From a bacterium (GTDB lineage Bacteria > Bacteroidota > Ignavibacteria > Ignavibacteriales > Ignavibacteriaceae): a DNA stretch of 64,000 bases. The stretch lies in contig JADJWC010000002.1 of the NCBI GenBank assembly GCA_016716565.1, positions 1,054,001 through 1,118,000 on the forward strand, read 5' to 3'. Shown here piece after piece: positions 35,197 through 42,972 of the stretch (the first letter of the stretch is position 1; each line of letters opens with the position of its first letter). Made by a program: the position numbers and the translations under genes. The notes below the pieces were generated by a model, which saw only the letters and a program-made list of their open reading frames with translations, did not search any database and was not told the origin of the DNA.

Positions 35197-36248
35197 GTTT
35201 CTTCGGAATTAGTTTTGAAAATATTGAACAGGCTGATGTGCTGCTTATTTAAGGCAAAATACATAACCAGAGCAATCACTATAAATAAAATATAAGATAT
35301 AATATGTGTAAGAAAAGCATATGCAGCACTGATGGTTTCACCGAATCCGAAAAGGAGAACAAGTGTACTCATTGCCAGTGCATGATAAGAACCGGTAGCT
35401 CCCGGAGTAGGAATAACAACACCAATTGCACTTATACTCATCACAACCCAGCCCATTGCAAAAGTCACTTCCCTCATCGACTGCATCTCAAGCATGTAAA
35501 ATCCGAAATAAGATGTTAGTGCGTAGATAAGAAGTAGAACTGCTGATAATAAAAATGTAATAATATAATTTGTTGATCCTTTAAGACTCATAAAACCTTG
35601 AATTAGCATCTCGAAAATATATGAGAGTCGTTCAGCAAGCTTTGATGAAATTTTTCCGGCTATCTTTAATAAATAACCATAGAATTTTTCTTTGAGCTTA
35701 ACAGATAAATAAATCATAACTAAAATAGCAGCAAGAATAGCTGCCGTGATATAAAGAGTTGCCTCAAGCCACGGAAAAGTTTTATAAAGACTTCCACCCC
35801 ATATAAAAGCAGAAATCAAAACAGCGGCTCCCATAGAGATAATATCAATTACTCTTTCAACTATCACGGTCCCGAACATTGATGAGCGGGAAAGATTCTC
35901 ATATCTCCCAATCATAATTGCACGTGTAACTTCACCAAGTTTTGGAGTTACACAGTTTACACCATAACCAATCATCAATGCACCAAATAAATTCCAAAGC
36001 CTGACATCAGGTTTAACCGAATGCAGAATATATTTCCAGCGCAGAACCCTAATGTAATGACCTGCCATTATTGCAATAGTGAAAAGTATAACCCAGAGAA
36101 TAGAAGCTTTCGAAACCAACTCAAGCACTTCGCCAATGTTCACATCAGAAAATGCTAAATATAAAAACAGAAAGGCAAGACCAATTGAGATTAGAAAATT
36201 AAATAATCCTCTTAGTGCCGGTATTTTTTTTACATTATCTGAGATCAA
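35193..36248 (-). CDS. Flippase-like membrane protein (UPF0104/LPG-synthase TM family)
   Basis: This protein of about 351 aa belongs to the eight- to nine-helix family seen as the membrane half of lysylphosphatidylglycerol synthase, often annotated flippase-like. Visible are WILFTIAIMAGHYIRVLRWKY, NLFGALMIGYGVNCVTPKLGEVTRA and IGVVIPTPGATGSYHALA. The last is typical: VPAPGGxG-type in relatives. The open frame runs 111 nt further into lolA, but I place the start at TTG 36248. An AAGGAAG lies 8 nt upstream of that TTG, the overlap with lolA shrinks to 14 nt, and helix 1 follows (FNFLISIGLAFLFLYLAF). The substrate is unknown. It overlaps the OMP gene with ATGA. Confidence 0.72.
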   Translation of the reverse strand: MISDNVKKIPALRGLFNFLISIGLAFLFLYLAFSDVNIGEVLELVSKASILWVILFTIAIMAGHYIRVLRWKYILHSVKPDVRLWNLFGALMIGYGVNCVTPKLGEVTRAIMIGRYENLSRSSMFGTVIVERVIDIISMGAAVLISAFIWGGSLYKTFPWLEATLYITAAILAAILVMIYLSVKLKEKFYGYLLKIAGKISSKLAERLSYIFEMLIQGFMSLKGSTNYIITFLLSAVLLLIYALTSYFGFYMLEMQSMREVTFAMGWVVMSISAIGVVIPTPGATGSYHALAMSTLVLLFGFGETISAAYAFLTHIISYILFIVIALVMYFALNKQHISLFNIFKTNSEET

Positions 36249-36843
36249 GAACCTGGCTTCCTTCGGGTGGAGAAAACTTGAAGTAACTATCCGGTAGACC
36301 TTTGTTGAATTGAATTTCAGAAAGATCAACTTGAATATTCCCCGTAGCCGGATCATCAATGAGTACTTTAGTAATCAGGTTCTCTGAATTAATAAACAGC
36401 TTGATAGAATTAAAACTAAATGTGTCATCCTGAGGAATCAGTTCAAGAACATCAATTCCCGCTACCTTACTTGCTATAAGTTTACATTCATCGGGATATT
36501 CATATATCAATTGACGGATTGATAGAATTTTATTTCCTTCAGTATTATAATCGCTGATAATTACTTTGTCCTGTTTCTTATTAAAATTCCAAGAAGTTTC
36601 ACCATCTGAAACAATTATCATATTGTCAAATTCAAACCTAAGATTGTTTTCTTTTTTATAGAATGCTTTTCCCTTAAGATTAGTTTTCCCATTTACTGAT
36701 TGGGTTATCTTCGCGGACAGATCTGAAATCGAATCAAATTTGTTTTGAATATCTTGTAGAAGTTGTTGTGGATCTGATTGTGCTAGACATATGTTTATTA
36801 TAAAGAAAAAAATAGAAAGCGTTGATAAAAATTTTGTAATCAT
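36235..36843 (-). CDS. lolA: LolA-like periplasmic lipoprotein carrier
   Basis: LolA carries lipoproteins from LolCDE to the outer membrane. The 202-aa protein has a signal peptide (KFLSTLSIFFFIINICLAQ) and then the family pattern DLSAKITQSVNGKTNLKGKA followed by strands YKKENNLRFEFDNMIIVSDG and DKVIISDYN. This is the half-open barrel with a lid. It ends with DLR just inside the start of the flippase-like gene. No LolB gene is visible, which is normal for this phylum. The next upstream gene, ftsK, ends 12 nt before its start. Confidence 0.85.
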   Translation of the reverse strand: MITKFLSTLSIFFFIINICLAQSDPQQLLQDIQNKFDSISDLSAKITQSVNGKTNLKGKAFYKKENNLRFEFDNMIIVSDGETSWNFNKKQDKVIISDYNTEGNKILSIRQLIYEYPDECKLIASKVAGIDVLELIPQDDTFSFNSIKLFINSENLITKVLIDDPATGNIQVDLSEIQFNKGLPDSYFKFSPPEGSQVLDLR

Positions 36844-36855
36844 ATTTATTCCGGA

Positions 36856-39276
36856 TTAAAGTGTTCTCAAAACTGTTTCCAGCTGCTCGTCATTTTCGAT
36901 CAACACCTGTCTCGCTTTGCTGCCGTCATTTGGTCCAACAATTCCTGCATCCTCGAGTTGATCTACAATTCTTGCAGCACGTGAATATCCTAATTTTAAT
37001 TTTCTCTGCAAAAGGGAAACAGAGCCCTGCTGATGCCGGACAATTACTCTGGCCGCTTCTTCGAACATCGGATCGAGATCAGCTGACAGTCCTGAAGAAC
37101 CTTTTTTCTTATCATAAATTGATGGCAGATAATACGGTTTTGAATAGGAAGGCTGTGAGTAAATATAATTTGTTATTGATTCTACTTCGTCGGTGGAAAT
37201 AAAAGCATTCTGCATTCTGATTGGCTTTGGTGAGCCTGTTGGAAGAAACAGCATATCGCCTCTTCCGAGAAGCTGTTCTGCACCGTTCATATCAAGAATT
37301 GTTCGCGAGTCAATTTTTGTTGCAACCTGGTATGCAATTCTTGAACTGAAATTTGCTTTGATTAATCCGGTAATAACATTTACGGACGGTCGCTGTGTTG
37401 CAAGTACAAGATGAATTCCAACTGCACGAGCGAGCTGAGCCAATCTTGTGATGGGCTCTTCAACATCTCTTCCGGCAGTAATCATAAGGTCAGCAAGCTC
37501 ATCGATGATAACACAAAGATACGGCAGGTGATGATGTTTGATGGACTCAGTATCGTGCGGTTTTGTTTTCGGATTATCTACCTTCTTATTGTAATCAACG
37601 ATATTTCTAACACCTGCTTTTGCAAGCTTGTCATATCTTCGCTCCATTTCAATCTCAACAGACTTCAGCATTAACACTGCATTTTGCGGTACAGTAATTA
37701 TCTCTTCGTCGATATCCGGTGAAACAGCAAGGTAGTGTCTTCGTAATTTATTATAAAATGACAGCTCAATTTTCTTGGGATCAACGAGAAGGAATTTGAC
37801 ATCAGCAGGAATTTTTGAATAGAGCAAACTGCTGATGATCATATTTATACCAACACTTTTTCCTGATCCTGTTGAACCGGCGATAAGCAAATGAGGCATT
37901 AATGAAAGATCGGTGAGATAAACATCTCCGCTGATTGTTTTACCTAATGCTAATGGCAACTGCATTTTTGAATCGCGTACTTTTCCGAGTACTGATCGAG
38001 CATTCACAATTGCAGCTTCTGCGTTCGGAATTTCGACACCGATTGCACCTTTACCCGGAATTGGTGCAATGATTCTGATTCCTCTCGCGGCGAGTGCAAG
38101 CGCAATATCATTTTCAAGTCCAACAATCTTGCTGATCTTGACTCCCGGGGCTGGAACAATTTCATACAAAGTAACTACCGGTCCCGGTGTTACAGATATA
38201 TTTTGAATTTCAATATCAAAGAGCTTTAGTTTATCCTTCAACAGCTCGGCGTTGCGGGTTAATTCCTCCTCGGCGACTTTTATATCTTCAGCAGCAGCGG
38301 GCTGAAGCAGATCAAGTCCGGGAAGTTCATAATCCAGATTCTCTTCCCACGGATTGGGAAGATTTTTTTCTTCATCATCCTCGTCCTCAATGACACTTTT
38401 CTTAGTAGGAAGCTCTCCTGTTTTCTCCAGATCAACTTTTTTTCTCTCATCGACTTTTATCTCGTCTTCTTCCATTATTTCGGTATCAGCTTTTCTGATT
38501 ATCTGGATCTGGGTTTGTGCTTCCTCTTCCATCAATTCTTCTGCTGAGAGATCTTCATCTTCAACAACAGCGGGTTTCTTCTTTTCTCTGCCAAGCTTTT
38601 TTATTTTTTCAAGATTTGAAGTGTCGGCCTCATCATCATTCCTGGTAATTTTAATTTTAGTTTCAGAATCGGTAGCGAACATATTTTTAATAAACTGAAA
38701 TATGTTCTCAATCTTAATATCGAAAGCGAAAATCAAAATCACAGCAGAAACGAATAAAAGAAAAAGAATACTTCCTGCTGTTCCAAACAATCCAATTAGC
38801 CAGCTGCCGAGATATTCGCCAACATTTCCTCGCAGTTCTTTTGTCCCGGGCAGAAAATCCAGCCCTGCTTTCAAAACTCCGAAGAAAGAAGCAAAAGTTA
38901 GCCCAAAGATTAATAAAAGGTTCGTAGTATGAATCAGTGTTTTAAAAGTGAACTTCTTAAAAAATGATAGTCCCCATAAAAACATGATTGCAGGGAAGAC
39001 AATGGAGAAATAACCTATTGTCGACTTTATAAAGAAATACGAGAAATGTGCACCTATCAAACCAAGCCAGTTATGAGATTCGCCACCGGAAAAGATTGTA
39101 TTCTCAAGAAGAACTTCGTCTTTTCTACTATATGAAATTATGCAGAGAAATAAAAACACTGAAAAAAGAACAAGAAAAATCCCGATGATACTTTTCTTCT
39201 TGTCAGGGGAGAAGCTGAAATAATTCTTGCCTGAATTATTTTTTTTAACGTTACCGTTTCTCTTCTTTACAGCCAT
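36856..39276 (-). CDS. ftsK: FtsK/SpoIIIE DNA translocase
   Basis: FtsK pumps chromosomal DNA through the septum and activates XerCD at dif. The 806-aa protein has four membrane helices (about 27-180) and an acidic linker of about 120 residues, rich in Glu/Asp/Lys (about 200-320). The hexameric motor follows with Walker A AGSTGSGKSVG (about 478-488), Walker B region LPYLCVIIDELADLM, and ATQRPSVNVITG. At the C-terminus is a winged-helix gamma domain (VSLLQRKLKLGYSRAARIVD), which reads KOPS-type sequences. It starts 13 nt after comB ends. xerD is also in the window, though not adjacent. Confidence 0.95.
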   Translation of the reverse strand: MAVKKRNGNVKKNNSGKNYFSFSPDKKKSIIGIFLVLFSVFLFLCIISYSRKDEVLLENTIFSGGESHNWLGLIGAHFSYFFIKSTIGYFSIVFPAIMFLWGLSFFKKFTFKTLIHTTNLLLIFGLTFASFFGVLKAGLDFLPGTKELRGNVGEYLGSWLIGLFGTAGSILFLLFVSAVILIFAFDIKIENIFQFIKNMFATDSETKIKITRNDDEADTSNLEKIKKLGREKKKPAVVEDEDLSAEELMEEEAQTQIQIIRKADTEIMEEDEIKVDERKKVDLEKTGELPTKKSVIEDEDDEEKNLPNPWEENLDYELPGLDLLQPAAAEDIKVAEEELTRNAELLKDKLKLFDIEIQNISVTPGPVVTLYEIVPAPGVKISKIVGLENDIALALAARGIRIIAPIPGKGAIGVEIPNAEAAIVNARSVLGKVRDSKMQLPLALGKTISGDVYLTDLSLMPHLLIAGSTGSGKSVGINMIISSLLYSKIPADVKFLLVDPKKIELSFYNKLRRHYLAVSPDIDEEIITVPQNAVLMLKSVEIEMERRYDKLAKAGVRNIVDYNKKVDNPKTKPHDTESIKHHHLPYLCVIIDELADLMITAGRDVEEPITRLAQLARAVGIHLVLATQRPSVNVITGLIKANFSSRIAYQVATKIDSRTILDMNGAEQLLGRGDMLFLPTGSPKPIRMQNAFISTDEVESITNYIYSQPSYSKPYYLPSIYDKKKGSSGLSADLDPMFEEAARVIVRHQQGSVSLLQRKLKLGYSRAARIVDQLEDAGIVGPNDGSKARQVLIENDEQLETVLRTL

Positions 39277-39288
39277 TAAATATGTTCT

Positions 39289-40011
39289 CTACTTAAATAC
39301 CTTTAAAGTGCTACCGGAATAAAAAGGAATTACATCGGTGTTATCAAGTTCGGCACATGCCTGAAGATCATTTTGAAACCCGTTTTCGATGAGAAGCTTT
39401 CCATGATCTGTTTCGCTCAGCATCTTCAAAATATTTTTACCGAAAGATTTAAATAAAGCCATTACGCTCCTTGCAGAATCTGTCACTCCATTATTTTTGT
39501 TTTCTAAGACTAATTCACTCACCAGCATACCTGCACAAACTGAATCTTCCAGACTGAAAAAGTTGTTATTACCCGAACAAAGTATAACTACATCTTCATT
39601 AAGACTTTTAAGATGCGTCGCCAAAGTTTTAAGATTATTAAAAGAGCATATAAACAGGTTAGCTGAATATTTCGCTTTAACAATTGCACGAGATCCATTA
39701 GTAGAATAAAAGACTATTGATTTTCCAGCGACTATTTCTTTTGTGTATTCTGCAGGAGAATTACCAAGTGCAAACCCTTCTATCTTTTTTGTGTTGCGTT
39801 CGCCGCCGAGAAGTGTTTGTCCTCCGAATATCCCACCGGATACTTTAACTGCAAACTCAACAGTACCGACAGGAACAATTTCTTTCGCTCCATTTGAGAG
39901 TGCAGTTATAATTGTTGTAGACGCACGCAGAACATCAATTACAACTGTAGTTTTTCCTGTAAAGAAAAGCTCATCAGCCTGAACCGGTGAAAACAATACA
40001 TCAATTTTCAT
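39289..40011 (-). CDS. comB: 2-phosphosulfolactate phosphatase
   Basis: ComB dephosphorylates (R)-2-phosphosulfolactate to sulfolactate, the second step of the coenzyme M pathway in methanogens. Bacterial homologues have less clear physiology. The 240-aa protein has the family start VVIDVLRASTTIITALSNG (about 22-40), the GGERNTKKIEGFALGNSP block (about 78-95) and STNGSRAIVKA (about 112-122). No comA, comC or other sulfonate gene is adjacent, and both neighbours (ftsK, gcvT) are unrelated. The product fits the common FCB distribution of this family, so function here may be sulfolactate metabolism or a related phosphatase reaction. Confidence 0.85.
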   Translation of the reverse strand: MKIDVLFSPVQADELFFTGKTTVVIDVLRASTTIITALSNGAKEIVPVGTVEFAVKVSGGIFGGQTLLGGERNTKKIEGFALGNSPAEYTKEIVAGKSIVFYSTNGSRAIVKAKYSANLFICSFNNLKTLATHLKSLNEDVVILCSGNNNFFSLEDSVCAGMLVSELVLENKNNGVTDSARSVMALFKSFGKNILKMLSETDHGKLLIENGFQNDLQACAELDNTDVIPFYSGSTLKVFK

Positions 40012-40018
40012 TTTAATA

Positions 40019-41101
40019 TCATTTCTTTACAAAAGGTAATTTGGTAACAACCGCCGGAATTTCTTTATCTCTTATTTTAAATGCCACATTGCTGCCGGGA
40101 GAGTTGAATGGCTTATCAACATAACCAAGTGCGACAGGTTTTTCTAAAACAGGACTTACTGTACCACTGGTAATGTGTCCGACTTTTTTCCCATCTGCAG
40201 TAACATCGTACCCGTGTCTCGGAAAAGTTTTTTCATCCGAAATCATGGCTACTAATTTTCTATTTGGACCTTCCTGCTTTACTTTTACAATCACATCTTT
40301 ACCAATAAAACTTACCTTATCAGTTTTTGTAATCCATCCCAAACCTGCTTCAATCGGGTTCGTAGTTTGATCGATATCATTTCCGTATAAACAGTATCCC
40401 ATTTCCAAACGCAACGAATCACGTGCAGCAAGTCCAACTGGCTGAATATCAAATTCTTTTCCCGCTTTAAAAACTTCATCCCAAACTTTTTCGGCTTGCG
40501 CAATATCACCAGTAAAATAGAGCTCGTATCCAAGTTCTCCGGTATATCCGGTTCTTGAAATTATCATTTCAATGCCTGCAATTTTTCCTTTTGTAAAATG
40601 ATAATACTCGAGTTCGGGGATGTTTGTTACTAATTTTTTAAGAACTTCACCTGAGTTCGGACCTTGAACAGCAAGTAAAGAATAATCATCACTTCTATTA
40701 TCAATATCAACACCGAATTTATTGTTCTCTTTCATCCACTTAACATCTTTATCAATATTCGAAGCATTGATAACCAGCAGAAATTCTTTATCAGATATTT
40801 TATAAACTAAAAGATCATCAACAATTCCTCCATCCGGATAGCACATTGCCGAATACTGGACTCTTCCGGGAAATAATTTTGAAGCATCATTAACCGTAAT
40901 GTGCTGAACGAAATCCAGAGCTTTATCTCCTGTAATAAATACTTCGCCCATATGAGATACATCAAAAACCCCGACAGAATTTCGTACTGCTTTATGTTCG
41001 GCAATAATGGATGAGTATTGTATCGGCATTTCGTAGCCTGCAAACTCAACTAATTTCGCCCCAAGTTTTTTATGAATGCTGTTAAAAGTTGTTTTTTTCA
41101 T
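40019..41101 (-). CDS. gcvT: Aminomethyltransferase, glycine cleavage system T protein
   Basis: GcvT transfers the methylene group of aminomethyl-H protein to tetrahydrofolate and releases ammonia. The 360-aa protein has the family N-terminus (KKTTFNSIHKKLGAKLVEFAG), the DVSHMGE motif (about 47-53), NASNIDKD, the folate-binding region with the SRTGYTGELGYELYF block (about 182-196), and the C-terminal OB-like domain (GHITSGTVSPVLEKPVALGY). No gcvH, gcvP or lpd is nearby. comB starts 7 nt downstream, so the pair may be co-transcribed. Confidence 0.93.
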   Translation of the reverse strand: MKKTTFNSIHKKLGAKLVEFAGYEMPIQYSSIIAEHKAVRNSVGVFDVSHMGEVFITGDKALDFVQHITVNDASKLFPGRVQYSAMCYPDGGIVDDLLVYKISDKEFLLVINASNIDKDVKWMKENNKFGVDIDNRSDDYSLLAVQGPNSGEVLKKLVTNIPELEYYHFTKGKIAGIEMIISRTGYTGELGYELYFTGDIAQAEKVWDEVFKAGKEFDIQPVGLAARDSLRLEMGYCLYGNDIDQTTNPIEAGLGWITKTDKVSFIGKDVIVKVKQEGPNRKLVAMISDEKTFPRHGYDVTADGKKVGHITSGTVSPVLEKPVALGYVDKPFNSPGSNVAFKIRDKEIPAVVTKLPFVKK

Positions 41102-41175
41102 TTTGTTGCCCCATTAAAATAGTTTGGAATATTTTCTGTGCTTGTTTCAATTTTCAAATAAATAATAATTTAAAA

Positions 41176-42747
41176 CTAATCAAATTCCCGAGTTAATTCA
41201 CGCCCGGTTTTTGCCGAAAAGAATTCAAAAGTATCCGGAGAGATTGAAGCATCTTCTCTTAGAGTAATTTTAACAAAATACTTTAACTGCAGTTTGAATA
41301 ATGATTTTATCTTTCCTTCCCTGATCTTTGCAGCAGTTGAAGGATGAGCTTTTAGAATAATACTTCGCTCTCGTGATTTCCTTCTGAATTTTCTGAGCCA
41401 GCTTTCTAGATCGTAGACGAGATGGGAACTTTTAGTTAGTAATCCAGTGCCGTGACATTCAGGACAAACTTCCTTTATTGCCTGAACAATATTTTGTCTG
41501 ATTCGCTGTCTTGTAATTTGTATAAGTCCGAAATCTGACATTGGCAGAATGGAAACTTTTGCTCTGTCTTTTCTGAATTCCTTCTTAAGTTCATCATAGA
41601 CTTTTTTGCGGTTTTTATCATCTTCCAAATCAATAAAATCAACCACGATAATTCCACCGATGTCTCTTAGTCTTAGTTGTCTTGCAATTTCACGCGAAGC
41701 TTCAAGATCTGTTTTTAGCGAATTCGATTCCTGGTCTTTACTCTTTGCATACTTTCCGCTGTTTACATCTATTACGACCATTGCTTCGGTATGTTCGATG
41801 ATCAGATATCCGCCGCTTGGAAGAGGTACTTTTCTTCCCATCAGCGTTTTAATCTGTTCTTCTATTTTAAATGTGTTGAATATTCCGTAAGTGGATTTAT
41901 ACAGTTCAACCTTCTCAGCAATCGCCGGTTGTACAAGCTCAAGATAGTTTTTGATTTCCTTGTGAAGCTTTTTTGAATCAACAAATATTTTCGAAATATC
42001 AGAATTGAAAAGATCGCGTATTACGCTGACCGTTGTGTTTAAATCCTGATAAACGAGTGCTGGCGGACTTTGTGATTTCGATTCCTTTTCTATCTGTTCC
42101 CAGGTTTTCATCAAATTCTTTAAGTCATCTTTAAGAATATCTTCAGGTTGATTCTGGGCCACTGTTCGTATAATCAAACCATAATTATCAGAAACAATTT
42201 GTCTTGCAATTGATCTTAATCTTTTTCTTTCACGGAAATCATAAATCTTTTTAGAAATGCCCACTTTATTATCATAAGGAAGAAGAACACAAAACCTGCC
42301 GGGAAGCGACACTGAAGATGTTACACGCACTCCTTTATTGCTGACCGGTTCTTTAATAATCTGGATAAGGATCTCCTGTCCTTTTTTAAGTGTAGGAATC
42401 TGTGGTTCGGTTTTCTTTGCTTCCGATTTGGCTTTTGCCACAGTTCCGTTAGATTCTTCATCTTCATCGACATCTGCATCAGAATCTTCATCACCGAGCA
42501 TATCTTGAAGCTGCTGTGTCCGTTCGCCAATATCAGAGAAATGGAGAAATGCATCGTGCTTCATTCCAATATCAATGAATGCAGCACGAATTCCCGGAAG
42601 AACTCTTGCAATTCTTCCAAGATATATATCGCCGACCATCCGGCGGTTTTCAGGGTAGTCTACAAAGAAGTCGACTAAGTTTCCATCTTCCGTAATAGCA
42701 ACACGTGTTTGCGTGGAAGCGGAGTTGATAATAATTTCTTTTACCAT
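41176..42747 (-). CDS. rng: Ribonuclease G/E family endonuclease
   Basis: RNase G/E cleaves single-stranded AU-rich RNA in mRNA decay and rRNA maturation. The protein is about 523 aa from ATG 42747 (a GTG at 42762 is the alternative start). The N-terminal S1 domain (about 30-160) is interrupted by a Ser/Asp/Glu- and Lys-rich insert (DEDSDADVDEDEESNG). The 5' sensor and DNase I-like catalytic domain contain MVVIDVNSGKYA and GGIIVVDFIDLEDD, with the metal-binding Asp pair. A zinc-link CPECHGTG joins subunits. There is no long C-terminal degradosome tail, so it is RNase G-like. It sits downstream of pnp, with a gap of 225 nt that holds a palindrome. Confidence 0.92.
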   Translation of the reverse strand: MVKEIIINSASTQTRVAITEDGNLVDFFVDYPENRRMVGDIYLGRIARVLPGIRAAFIDIGMKHDAFLHFSDIGERTQQLQDMLGDEDSDADVDEDEESNGTVAKAKSEAKKTEPQIPTLKKGQEILIQIIKEPVSNKGVRVTSSVSLPGRFCVLLPYDNKVGISKKIYDFRERKRLRSIARQIVSDNYGLIIRTVAQNQPEDILKDDLKNLMKTWEQIEKESKSQSPPALVYQDLNTTVSVIRDLFNSDISKIFVDSKKLHKEIKNYLELVQPAIAEKVELYKSTYGIFNTFKIEEQIKTLMGRKVPLPSGGYLIIEHTEAMVVIDVNSGKYAKSKDQESNSLKTDLEASREIARQLRLRDIGGIIVVDFIDLEDDKNRKKVYDELKKEFRKDRAKVSILPMSDFGLIQITRQRIRQNIVQAIKEVCPECHGTGLLTKSSHLVYDLESWLRKFRRKSRERSIILKAHPSTAAKIREGKIKSLFKLQLKYFVKITLREDASISPDTFEFFSAKTGRELTREFD

Positions 42748-42764
42748 TTGGTATAAACTCACTT

Positions 42765-42785
42765 GATGAAAAAATATTTTTCATC
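42765..42785. promoter_or_regulatory. Perfect palindrome in the rng leader
   Basis: GATGAAAAA (42765-42773) and TTTTTCATC (42777-42785) pair across a 3-nt ATA loop, 18 nt before the rng ATG. It could be a leader hairpin that RNase G or PNPase recognises. It has no U-run that would make it a plain terminator in both senses. The remaining spacer (42786-42972) shows nothing I can name. Confidence 0.4.
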
Positions 42786-42972
42786 GAAAATCTTTTAAAA
42801 AATGAAAAGCTCTTCTGCAATTTTTGAGGCTCTGCATAAATATTCAGGCAGAACAAAACTAAAAACATAATGAATAAAAAAATTTCAGATTGCATAATGA
42901 GCTTTTCGACTAAAAATTAATTACGAAAAATTCTTTTAATGAATAATATTTATAAATAATATCTGAAGGCGA

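Noticed and set aside
42650..42895. 81-codon minus-strand open frame overlapping the rng start
   Set aside because: It overlaps the clear RNase G reading frame in another phase and has no family resemblance.
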